Position numbers and translations under genes: made by a program. This document shows, piece after piece, positions 1 through 6,264 of a stretch of DNA of 21,588 bases. The stretch comes from AC-37 sp034663685. GTDB lineage: Bacteria > Actinomycetota > Thermoleophilia > Solirubrobacterales > Thermoleophilaceae. Where the stretch lies: NCBI GenBank assembly GCA_034663685.1, contig JAXDJC010000173.1, positions 1 through 21,588 of the forward strand. Reading direction: 5' to 3'. A model generated the notes under the pieces. The model made no database searches. It was not told where the DNA came from and saw only the letters and a list, made by a program, of their open reading frames with translations. Position 1 is the first letter of the stretch; each line of letters begins with the position of its first letter.

Positions 1-27
1 CGCCCCGATGATGATCCTCCCCCGCAT
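1..27 (-). CDS. Possible 5' end of a leftward gene running off the window
   Basis: An ATG on the minus strand at 27 opens a frame reading MRGRIIIGA before the window ends. A purine-rich AGGGGG lies about 5 nt upstream of the ATG, a reasonable ribosome binding site. A basic residue or two followed by isoleucines would fit the start of a signal peptide or membrane segment, but nine residues cannot identify a family. A TAGCGT hexamer at 83-88 on the same strand could be its -10 element. The alternative is that this is simply non-coding sequence. The length and product are unknown from this window. Confidence 0.35.
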
Positions 28-82
28 GGTGCCCCCTGGTGTGCCTCCGGGTCGGCCCCCGCAAACCCGTTGTTGCGCCCAG

Positions 83-88
83 ACGCTA
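83..88 (-). promoter_or_regulatory. Candidate -10 hexamer TAGCGT for the left-end gene
   Basis: On the minus strand the 110-base gap downstream of the SCP2 gene contains TAGCGT, matching the TAnnnT form seen before other starts in this window. It lies 55 nt upstream of the putative ATG at 27, leaving room for a leader with its own ribosome binding site. No convincing -35 box is visible. Nothing else was found in this gap. Confidence 0.3.
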
Positions 89-110
89 ACGAACTTTCGA
101 CGTGTGCGCG

Positions 111-527
111 TCAGACGTCGGCGAGATCCTGCCGGCCGGCGTCCGCGAGCTGCTGGCGGTAGCGCGGGAAGACCGGCTTGACCAGCGGCACGAGCTTGAG
201 GATCTTCGCCACCGGCCCCTTCGCCTTCATCTGCCCGCGGGCAAGCGCCACCGTCACGTTGACCTTGCCGAGCCAGAACTTGTGCGCGGTGTCGGCCTCC
301 ATGCTCATCACCACCTCGGGCTCCATGTCGGACTCGCCGCAGTCCACCTTCGGCTCGTCGTCCTCGGTCATCCGCACGGTGATCTGCGACTCGGGATTGC
401 GGTACTGGTACTGGACGATCGCGTTCGCCTTGCGGAACTTGGGGCTCAGCTCGGGATCCGTGGTGAGATCCTCGAAGAGCTTCCCTATGTACTGGTAGAC
501 CTCGTCGGCGTCCTTGAAGTACGGCAT
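111..527 (-). CDS. SCP2 sterol-binding domain protein
   Basis: The product is a 138-residue soluble protein with no signal peptide. The C-terminal half has the SCP2 look: a run around DTAHKFWLGKVNVTVALARG followed by an amphipathic segment (KGPVAKILKLVPLVKPVFP). In this family such small single-domain proteins bind hydrophobic ligands such as lipids or acyl-CoA in a tunnel; the actual ligand here cannot be read from sequence. The start is ATG at 527, preceded by a strong GGGAAGGGAG about 8 nt upstream, and this separates it from the much longer open frame running through the upstream gene in a different frame. It follows the sugar dehydrogenase gene in the same direction with a 41-nt gap, so co-transcription is likely. 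The family call is fairly secure; the physiological role is open. Confidence 0.8.
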   Translation of the reverse strand: MPYFKDADEVYQYIGKLFEDLTTDPELSPKFRKANAIVQYQYRNPESQITVRMTEDDEPKVDCGESDMEPEVVMSMEADTAHKFWLGKVNVTVALARGQMKAKGPVAKILKLVPLVKPVFPRYRQQLADAGRQDLADV

Positions 528-568
528 GCGCGCAACTCCCTTCCCCGGGTACGGGGCGGGATTCTCGC

Positions 569-1765
569 CTACTTGGCAACCAGGCGGTAGACGCCGCCGC
601 TCAGAGAGGTCAGGTAGACCCGCCCGAGCGCGTCCTCGCCGAAGGAGGAGAGGCCGCTCACGCGCAGCCCCGTCGCCCGGTTCCCCGACGCTCCCTTGGA
701 CGACAGCCGCACCGAGTCGATCGCCGGGTTGCAGTTGTCGCCATGCAGGTAGCGGCCGCTCAGCGCCTTGAGCGACGGGTCGCGCACCACATAGCCGCCG
801 ATCACCGCGCAGTTGCCGTTCTGGTGAAGCCTGCGCACCAGCACCGGCTTGACGTGGCCCGGGGCGGTGCCGGAGCGGAACCTCGCGTTGCCCTCGAAGA
901 TGCTCCAGCCGAAGTTGGCCCCGCGCGCGCCCGTCGCGCTGTAGTCGATCTCGTCGAAGGAGTCCTGGCCCACGTCGCCGATCGACAGCCCGCCCCCCTT
1001 GCGGTCGAACGAGAAGCGGTAGGGGTTGCGCAGCCCGTACGCCCAGATCTCGCCGCGCGCCCCGCTGCGCCCGCGGAACGGGTTGTCGGCCGGCACGTCG
1101 TAGCCGCCGCCGGGTCGCGGGTCGATCCGCAGGAGCTTGCCCAGCAGGGTGCCGAGGTCCTGTCCCGACCGCAGCGTGTCGCCGCCGCCCCCGCCGTCCC
1201 CCGTGCCGAGGTACAGCATCCCGTCGGGGCCGAACTGAAGCTGGCCGCCGTTGTGGTTCGGGAAGCGGCTGTGCTCGATCCTGAGCACCTCGCGGCCGCT
1301 GGCGGCGTCGGCCACGTCGGCGTTGCCCGCGGACCGCTTGAACTGCCGTACGTGGATGTCGCCGTCGCCGCCGGTGAAGTAGACGTAGAAGAGCCCGCTG
1401 CCGGCGTAGTCGGGCGCGAACGCCATCGACAGGAGCCCGCGCTCGCCCCCGGAGCTCACGTCGCCATGGATGTCGAGGAACGCCTTGCTGCGCAGCTTGC
1501 GGTTGACCAGCACGCGGATCCGCCCGGGCTGCTCGGTCACGAACAGGCGCGACTTGTCGCCGGGCGGCGCCGTCACGTAGGTCGGCTGGTCGAACGACCC
1601 GATCCGCGACAGCTTCACGCCCGTCGAGGCCGCGGCGGCGACGTCCGGACCGTTCCCGGCCGTGGCCGGGCCGCCTGCAGCGCCGCCCGCGTCGGAGCCG
1701 CTGCTGCACGCCGCGGCGAACGCCGTCACGGCGAGGATCGAAAGCGGGGCCAGAAGGCGATGCAC
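569..1765 (-). CDS. PQQ-dependent sugar dehydrogenase-type lipoprotein (glucose/sorbosone dehydrogenase family)
   Basis: A 398-residue predicted lipoprotein. The first 20 residues are a short basic N-region, a hydrophobic stretch and a lipobox-like FAAAC with Cys20, followed by a Gly/Ser/Ala-rich linker, so it should be tethered outside the membrane. The six-bladed beta-propeller of the soluble glucose dehydrogenase family is indicated by PNHNGGQ (His171, equivalent to the catalytic base region), GPDGMLYLGTGDGG, YGLRNPYRFSFD (Arg246/Arg250) and GDVGQDSFDEID followed by NFGW. Family members oxidise sugars or other alcohols with PQQ, but many homologues have unknown substrates. The start chosen is GTG at 1765 because it places the signal peptide correctly and keeps clear of the divergent gene. 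A CATCTT hexamer ends 7 nt upstream and no Shine-Dalgarno is seen. An ATG at 1822 (417 residues) is the alternative, but it would prefix a non-signal sequence. Confidence 0.85.
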   Translation of the reverse strand: MHRLLAPLSILAVTAFAAACSSGSDAGGAAGGPATAGNGPDVAAAASTGVKLSRIGSFDQPTYVTAPPGDKSRLFVTEQPGRIRVLVNRKLRSKAFLDIHGDVSSGGERGLLSMAFAPDYAGSGLFYVYFTGGDGDIHVRQFKRSAGNADVADAASGREVLRIEHSRFPNHNGGQLQFGPDGMLYLGTGDGGGGGDTLRSGQDLGTLLGKLLRIDPRPGGGYDVPADNPFRGRSGARGEIWAYGLRNPYRFSFDRKGGGLSIGDVGQDSFDEIDYSATGARGANFGWSIFEGNARFRSGTAPGHVKPVLVRRLHQNGNCAVIGGYVVRDPSLKALSGRYLHGDNCNPAIDSVRLSSKGASGNRATGLRVSGLSSFGEDALGRVYLTSLSGGVYRLVAK

Positions 1766-1825
1766 GGCGCCAAAGATGCCACGGCGGTGTTGATCCCCGG
1801 TGAAGAAGGGCACGTACCCCATACG

Positions 1826-2743
1826 GTGAAGGCACTGGTGACAGGAGCCACCGGCTTCGTGGGAGGGCGGCTGGTCGAGGCGCTCGACGAGCGCGGCTTC
1901 GAGGTGCGCTGCCTGGTGCGCGACGCCGCGCGGGCCGAGCACCTCGCCGAGGCCGGGCACGAGCTGCACGAGGGCGACGTTCTGCGCCCCGAGACGCTCG
2001 CCGGAGCGTGCGCGGGCGTGGACGTGGCCTACTACCTCGTGCACTCGATGGGCCGCGGGTCCGACGCCGGCTTCGAGGAGCGCGAGCGGAGGGCGGCCAG
2101 GTCGTTCGCAGAGGTGGCCAAGCGCGAGGGCGTGGCCCGCGTGATCTACCTGGGCGGCCTGGGCGAGAACCCCGGCTCGGCGCACCTGCGCAGCCGTCAC
2201 GCCACCGCCTCGACCCTCACCGAGCACGGCCCCCCGCTCACGTACTTCCGCGCCGCGATGGTGGTGGGTGCCAAGAGCGAGTCGTACCGGACGCTGAAGA
2301 GCCTGGTGGAGCGACTGCCCGCGATGCTCGCGCCCAAGTGGCTCTCCACGACCACGCAGCCGATCGGCATCGACGACGCGGTCGAGTACCTCGCCCAGGC
2401 TCCCACGGTCGAGGAGTCGGCCGGCCGCGAGGTGCAGATCGGCGGCCCCGACGTGCTCTCCTACGGCGAGATGCTCGACGAGATGGCCCACGTGCTGGGC
2501 AAGCGGCCGCGCCCCAGGCTTCCCGTTCCCGTGCTCTCCCCCAGGCTCTCCTCGCTGTGGATCGGGCTCGTCACGCCGGTGGACGCCGGCGTCGCCCGGC
2601 CACTGGTGGAGGGCCTATCCACCCGCACGGTGGTTACCGACCCAAGCGGCGCCGAGCTCTTCCACGTGGAGCCCACCCCCTTCCGCGAGGCGCTCGAGCG
2701 CGCGCACGCCGAGGATCGGGGCGCGGTGGCCGCGCGCAACTAG
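1826..2743 (+). CDS. NAD(P)-binding atypical SDR / NmrA-like protein
   Basis: A 305-residue Rossmann-fold protein. The N-terminus reads VKALVTGATGFVGG, the TGxxGxxG dinucleotide-binding motif at residues 6-14. A YYLVHSM segment follows near residue 70, typical of the extended or atypical SDR group that includes YbjT-like and NmrA-like proteins. The classical YxxxK catalytic pair is not evident, so it may act as an epimerase/reductase-like enzyme or as a redox-sensing binding protein. GTG at 1826 was chosen because homologous folds start one strand before the glycine motif. A GAAGAAGGG lies about 15 nt upstream, rather far for a ribosome binding site. An ATG near 1762 would add a non-homologous prefix. 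It diverges from the sugar dehydrogenase across a 60-nt gap. The substrate cannot be assigned. Confidence 0.85.
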   Translation: MKALVTGATGFVGGRLVEALDERGFEVRCLVRDAARAEHLAEAGHELHEGDVLRPETLAGACAGVDVAYYLVHSMGRGSDAGFEERERRAARSFAEVAKREGVARVIYLGGLGENPGSAHLRSRHATASTLTEHGPPLTYFRAAMVVGAKSESYRTLKSLVERLPAMLAPKWLSTTTQPIGIDDAVEYLAQAPTVEESAGREVQIGGPDVLSYGEMLDEMAHVLGKRPRPRLPVPVLSPRLSSLWIGLVTPVDAGVARPLVEGLSTRTVVTDPSGAELFHVEPTPFREALERAHAEDRGAVAARN

Positions 2744-2772
2744 CCGTCGGCGCCCGCCACGGCCCTTCCGCG

Positions 2773-2778
2773 TAAGGT
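2773..2778 (+). promoter_or_regulatory. -10-like hexamer TAAGGT, leaderless spacing to GTG 2786
   Basis: TAAGGT ends 7 nt before GTG 2786. Transcription would therefore start at or next to the start codon, giving a leaderless mRNA. The same bases could alternatively serve as a weak AAGGTG ribosome binding site. No clear -35 box is visible. Confidence 0.45.
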
Positions 2779-2785
2779 GCCGCCC

Positions 2786-4879
2786 GTGTTCCCGGGCAGG
2801 GTCCTCGCAGTGCTCATCGCCGCGCTTGCGCTCGCGGCGCCCGCGCTCGCGGCCGAGTTCACGCCGAGCGGGGAGTCCCAGAACTACTCCAAGATCAACG
2901 AGCGCTTCCAGTACGAGTCGGGCACGCCCGAGTACCAGGCGCTGCTGCGCGAGCGCGGCGTCGAGGGCCGCCAGGAGGAGACTCAGATCCTCGCCACCGA
3001 CCCGGAGCGCGACTTCTCCGGCGGCATCTGCCACAGCCATGAGGACGGCTGCGCGGGCGACGTGCGGCTGTGGCCCAAGCACTGGGAGGCGGAGGGCCAC
3101 GGGATCGTCAAGCCCGTGCTGTTCACCGCGCGCAACGGGTCCATCCTGTCCGGCCACGTTTGGGCCACCAAGGCCGGGCCCGCGCTGCGCCCGGGGATCG
3201 TGATCACCAACGGCTCGGTTCAGGCGCCCGAGGAGCTCTACCTGTGGGCGGCCACCACGCTCGCCAAGGCCGGCTACATCGTGATGACCTACGACCCGCA
3301 GGGCCAGGGGCGCTCCGACACCTACGGCGAGGGCGTGGACCGCAACGACGGCGTGCCCTCCCAGAGCGGCCAGCCGTTCTACGACGGGACCGAGGACGCG
3401 CTCGACTTCTTCTTCTCCTCCCCCTCGAGCCCGTACCACCCGCGCAAGAGCTGCTCGACGGGCACCAGCCACGACGAGAAGCAGCAGCGCCGCGTCACGG
3501 CCGGGCTGAACGCCGCCTACAACCCGTTCTCGCAGCTGCTCGACACGAGCCGCGTGGGGATCGCCGGCCATTCGCTCGGCGCGGCGGGCGTGTCCTACGT
3601 CGGCCAGATCGACAAGCGCGTGAAGGCGATCGTGGCCTGGGACAACCTCTCCGACCCGAGCGCCCGCACCACGCCGCCGTTCACCTGCCCGTCGGGGTCC
3701 GCGCCCAGGCCCGCGCCGGTGGCGCTGACCAAGCCGTCGCTGGGCATGTCGAACGACTACGGCCTGACGCCCACGCCGTACACCGCCGCGCCGGACGAGC
3801 AGACCAAGAACGCCGCGTCGAACGCGATGACCAAGGCAGGCGTGCCCAGCGGGCAGATCAACACCCGCGGCGGCACGCACTACGAGTACTCGTTCATCCC
3901 CAACCCCGGATTCGGCGCCACGCTGCGCGGGATGAACATGGCCGCCTGGTACACCGGCGCGTGGTTCGACCGCTACGTGAAGGGCGACACCGGCGCCGAC
4001 AGGCGTCTCAAGACCTCGCGCTGGCGCATCGACTCCGGCGAGTCCGCCGTGGACCCGAACGGCGACGGGAACCTCTACTCCGCCTACCTGAAGTCGCGGC
4101 TCGCGTTCGCCGGTTACGTGTGCGAGGACCTCCGCACCGGATGCCCGGGCCTCGGCGACGACGGCCTGCCGCCCAACTACTCATATCTCTCCGCCGCGAC
4201 CACGCCCGACAGCGCCACCGGCCCGCCCAGCGGGATCAGGGGCGGCGGCAAGCAGCGTGTGCGCGTGGTGGCCCCGCGGCTGGCGAGCGACGTTGGCCCG
4301 GGGCACGCGTTCGGCGTGTCCGTGCGGCTGCGGGTGGGCGACCCGGCGAACGTGGACCACTACGAGCTCCAGGTGGCGCGGCTCGGGGGCTCCACCCGGA
4401 CCTACAGGACGATCGCCGCGCGGATGGGCTCCGCCGCCCACGCTTTCACCGGCGGCCCCGGCGCCGCCTACCGCTTCCGTGCGCGGGCGATCGACCGCGG
4501 CGGCGTGGCCGGCACGTGGTCGTACGCCACGAGCGTGGTCCCGGTCGACCAGACGCGGCTCGCCCTCAGCGGCCACTGGGCCACCGCCAAGGATGCGGCC
4601 GCGTTCGGCGGCACGCTGGCCGTGGCGAGCGCGCGGCCGGCGTCGGCCTCGCTCCGCTTCCGCGGATCGCGGGTGTACCTGGTCGGACGACGCACGCCGA
4701 ACGGGGGGCGCGCCCTCGTCGTGCTCGACGGCCGCCGCTACTCGATCAGCTTCCGCGGCAAGGCCCGCGCGCGGGCGGTCCTGGGCGAGTTCCGCGCGCT
4801 CGGCGCGGGCACGCACAGGCTGTCGGTGTCGCTGTTGAGCGGAGCCGTCGCGCTGGATGCGGTGGGCGTGCGGCCCTAG
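2786..4879 (+). CDS. Secreted alpha/beta hydrolase with C-terminal beta-sandwich modules
   Basis: About 697 residues. It begins with a Sec signal peptide (hydrophobic run LAVLIAALALAAPALA, cleavage likely after ALA). The hydrolase domain occupies roughly residues 90-430: a Rossmann-like strand and turn with TYDPQGQGRS, the nucleophile elbow GHSLG (Ser263), and a candidate catalytic histidine in GGTHYEY. Several cysteines (GGICHSHEDGC, RKSCSTG, FTCPSG, YVCEDLRTGC) suggest extracellular disulfides. The last 250 residues look like two beta modules: a fibronectin-III-like unit (YELQVARLGGSTRTY to GTWSYA) and a terminal sandwich resembling modules common in secreted actinobacterial enzymes. It is probably an esterase, lipase or peptidase-type hydrolase; the substrate is unknown. 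GTG 2786 is preferred from the upstream hexamer spacing and signal-peptide fit, and GTG 2777 would add three residues. The stop codon overlaps that of the convergent gene. Confidence 0.8.
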   Translation: MFPGRVLAVLIAALALAAPALAAEFTPSGESQNYSKINERFQYESGTPEYQALLRERGVEGRQEETQILATDPERDFSGGICHSHEDGCAGDVRLWPKHWEAEGHGIVKPVLFTARNGSILSGHVWATKAGPALRPGIVITNGSVQAPEELYLWAATTLAKAGYIVMTYDPQGQGRSDTYGEGVDRNDGVPSQSGQPFYDGTEDALDFFFSSPSSPYHPRKSCSTGTSHDEKQQRRVTAGLNAAYNPFSQLLDTSRVGIAGHSLGAAGVSYVGQIDKRVKAIVAWDNLSDPSARTTPPFTCPSGSAPRPAPVALTKPSLGMSNDYGLTPTPYTAAPDEQTKNAASNAMTKAGVPSGQINTRGGTHYEYSFIPNPGFGATLRGMNMAAWYTGAWFDRYVKGDTGADRRLKTSRWRIDSGESAVDPNGDGNLYSAYLKSRLAFAGYVCEDLRTGCPGLGDDGLPPNYSYLSAATTPDSATGPPSGIRGGGKQRVRVVAPRLASDVGPGHAFGVSVRLRVGDPANVDHYELQVARLGGSTRTYRTIAARMGSAAHAFTGGPGAAYRFRARAIDRGGVAGTWSYATSVVPVDQTRLALSGHWATAKDAAAFGGTLAVASARPASASLRFRGSRVYLVGRRTPNGGRALVVLDGRRYSISFRGKARARAVLGEFRALGAGTHRLSVSLLSGAVALDAVGVRP

Positions 4880-5127
4880 GCCGCGACGGCCTTGTAGTAG
4901 CGCACCGCCAGCCCAGTGAGGAGCGTCTCGAAGACCTCCTCCACCGACAGCTCGGCCTCCTCGGCGTAGCCGCGCAGCCCCAGCTCCTCGATCGCCTCGC
5001 TCTGGGCAATCACCTCGTCCACCAGGTCGGGGTGCTGGTCGGAGAAGAACGCGCCCATCGAGTAGAGGCTCGTGTCCATCAGGGACTCGAGGAACTCGCT
5101 GCTGCCGTCGCGCTTCTTCCGGGCCAT
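4876..5127 (-). CDS. Small acidic protein of unknown function (83 aa)
   Basis: I do not recognise a family. The protein starts with a short basic cluster (ARKKRDG) and continues as a mainly helical, acidic chain rich in Glu, Leu and Ala, ending VRYYKAVAA. There is no signal peptide, membrane segment or cysteine. ATG 5127 is chosen because a TAACCT hexamer ends exactly 8 nt upstream, as for the neighbouring genes, and because an upstream ATG would extend into the divergent gene. No Shine-Dalgarno is present. It is divergent from the Nif3-family gene (38-nt gap), and its stop overlaps the stop of the secreted hydrolase in a CTAG. The clean promoter-like context and low-complexity-free sequence argue that it is real, but this is inference. 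Confidence 0.65.
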   Translation of the reverse strand: MARKKRDGSSEFLESLMDTSLYSMGAFFSDQHPDLVDEVIAQSEAIEELGLRGYAEEAELSVEEVFETLLTGLAVRYYKAVAA

Positions 5128-5135
5128 CGGCGCGC

Positions 5136-5141
5136 AGGTTA
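5136..5141 (-). promoter_or_regulatory. -10-like hexamer TAACCT for the 83-aa gene
   Basis: On the minus strand TAACCT ends 8 nt before the ATG at 5127, which has no ribosome binding site. This is the geometry of a leaderless transcript. It lies back to back with the plus-strand hexamer at 5152-5157 in the same 38-nt gap. Confidence 0.45.
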
Positions 5142-5151
5142 CGCGTTCCAT

Positions 5152-5157
5152 TACGGT
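5152..5157 (+). promoter_or_regulatory. -10-like hexamer TACGGT for the Nif3-family gene
   Basis: TACGGT ends 8 nt before ATG 5166, again consistent with a leaderless message. No -35 box resembling TTGACA is apparent. The two divergent promoters would overlap in the DNA that RNA polymerase covers. Confidence 0.45.
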
Positions 5158-5165
5158 GCGGGCCA

Positions 5166-5924
5166 ATGGCGAGCCGCGACGAGATCGTCGCCCACCTCGA
5201 CCGGCTGCTCGACGCCGGCTCCTGGGACGACTACGGCCCGAACGGGCTCCAGGTCGTGGGGCGTGACGAGGTGGAGCTTGTGGTCACCGCGGTCTCGGCC
5301 CACCGCGAGCTGTTCGAGCGCGCCGCCGCGGCCGGGGCGGGGATGGTGCTCTGCCACCACGGGATCTTCTGGCGCTCCACGCCGCAGGCGGTCGGCACGC
5401 AGATGCGGGGGCGGCTGAGCACGCTCTTCGACGCCGACATGTCGCTGGTCGCCTACCACCTGCCGCTCGACGCCCACGAGGAGGTTGGCAACAACGCGCT
5501 GATCTGCGACGCGCTGGGCCTGCGCCGCGGCGAGCGCTTCGCCGAGCACGGCGGACGGCCGATCGGGTTCGTGGGCGAGCCGGCCTCCCCCATGACCCTG
5601 GCCGAGCTGGAGGACCGCTGCCGGTCCGTGTTCGGCCGCGAGCCGCTGGTGCTCAGCGGCGGCCGTGACGAGGTGCGCCGCGTGGGCATCGTCTCCGGGG
5701 GTGGCGGCGAAAGCCTCGGCGAGGCCGCCGCGCTCGGCCTCGACGCGCTCGTGACCGGCGAGCCCGAGGAGCCCTCGATGGCGGACGCCGCCGAGACCGG
5801 CGTGAGCCTCCTCGCCTGCGGCCACTACGCCACCGAGACGCTCGGAATCCGCCGCCTGGGGGAGGTCGTGGCCGACAGCTTCGGGGTGGCCCACGAGTTC
5901 ATCGAGCTGCCGAATCCGGTCTAG
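5166..5924 (+). CDS. Nif3-like dinuclear metal-centre protein (YbgI/YqfO family)
   Basis: 252 residues, typical of the short single-domain members without the inserted PII-like domain. The family's metal ligands are visible: LCHHGIFW (His64, His65), YHLPLDAH (His98, Asp102, His104), and near the C-terminus CGHYATETLG (His220, Glu224) with TGEPEE before it. Known members form hexameric toroids with two metal ions per subunit. They have been variously proposed as hydrolases (GTP cyclohydrolase I-like type 2) or metal chaperones, so the precise reaction is not settled. ATG 5166 gives the standard N-terminus (helix leading to GPNGLQV). It is divergent from the 83-residue protein and followed by a 108-nt gap, so it is probably monocistronic. 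Confidence 0.9.
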   Translation: MASRDEIVAHLDRLLDAGSWDDYGPNGLQVVGRDEVELVVTAVSAHRELFERAAAAGAGMVLCHHGIFWRSTPQAVGTQMRGRLSTLFDADMSLVAYHLPLDAHEEVGNNALICDALGLRRGERFAEHGGRPIGFVGEPASPMTLAELEDRCRSVFGREPLVLSGGRDEVRRVGIVSGGGGESLGEAAALGLDALVTGEPEEPSMADAAETGVSLLACGHYATETLGIRRLGEVVADSFGVAHEFIELPNPV

Positions 5925-5968
5925 GTGTTGCATCTGGGCCATAAACAGCGCAAAATGCGGATCGTCCA

Positions 5969-5997
5969 TTGCGACGTCCGGCGCAAGCAGTAACAAT
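5969..5997 (+). promoter_or_regulatory. Candidate promoter for the 62-aa gene
   Basis: The 108-nt gap after the Nif3-family gene is less GC-rich than its surroundings. It holds TTGCGA (5969-5974) and, after a 16-17 nt spacer, TAACAAT (5991-5997). A start of transcription near 6004 would leave a leader of about 29 nt with a good ribosome binding site. The match is moderate. Confidence 0.35.
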
Positions 5998-6032
5998 CGG
6001 TTGGTCATTCACCGACGGAGGGAGACAACTCC

Positions 6033-6221
6033 ATGGCGATCCACTTGACGCCCACTGAGCTCGCGCGCGAGGCAGGTATGCATCGGCGGGAGGTGATCGT
6101 CAAGTGCATGGAGTTGCGGGTGCCGATCTTCCAGGGGCGGATCGACAAGACCCTGTTCCTCTGCGCACTGCGTGAGGCGCAGCAGGACCGCGGGCAGCAC
6201 GCTCAGTTCGCCAGCGCCTGA
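6033..6221 (+). CDS. Small basic/helical protein of unknown function (62 aa)
   Basis: This 62-residue protein starts at an ATG 9 nt after a very strong GGAGGGAG. Residues 6-30 (TPTELAREAGMHRREVIVKCMELRVPI) look like a helix-turn-helix followed by a short strand, somewhat like winged-helix DNA-binding starts or translation-factor N-terminal helical domains. The centre reads FQGRIDKTLFLCALREA. There is no signal peptide or membrane segment. I cannot name a family; the DNA-binding suggestion rests on pattern only. The gene has its own leader and promoter candidate and is followed after 43 nt by the acyl-CoA ligase gene, with a second promoter-like hexamer between them. The strong ribosome binding site and normal codon use support expression. 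Confidence 0.75.
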   Translation: MAIHLTPTELAREAGMHRREVIVKCMELRVPIFQGRIDKTLFLCALREAQQDRGQHAQFASA

Positions 6222-6223
6222 CC

Positions 6224-6229
6224 TAGACT
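6224..6229 (+). promoter_or_regulatory. -10-like hexamer TAGACT upstream of the acyl-CoA ligase gene
   Basis: TAGACT lies 35 nt before ATG 6265, leaving a leader of about 29 nt that includes GGAGGAGAG. It overlaps the end of the upstream small gene closely. A -35 box is not obvious. Confidence 0.35.
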
Positions 6230-6264
6230 CCCCGGCGCAAACGACGCCGGAGGAGAGCATCACG

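Noticed and set aside
569..1822. ATG 1822 as the sugar dehydrogenase start
   Set aside because: It adds 19 residues ahead of a normal lipoprotein signal and nearly abuts the divergent gene; GTG 1765 fits the signal peptide better, although this is not proven.
1822..1827. TACGGT as a -10 box for the NAD(P)-binding protein gene
   Set aside because: It overlaps the preferred GTG at 1826. Using it would force a start at GTG 1838 and remove the first beta strand of the Rossmann fold.
3070..5418. Very long plus-strand open frame (about 780 codons) across the hydrolase and the following genes
   Set aside because: It is out of frame with clear protein families, is rich in Arg/Gly/Ala with no motifs, and crosses three real genes. 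It is a GC-driven shadow.
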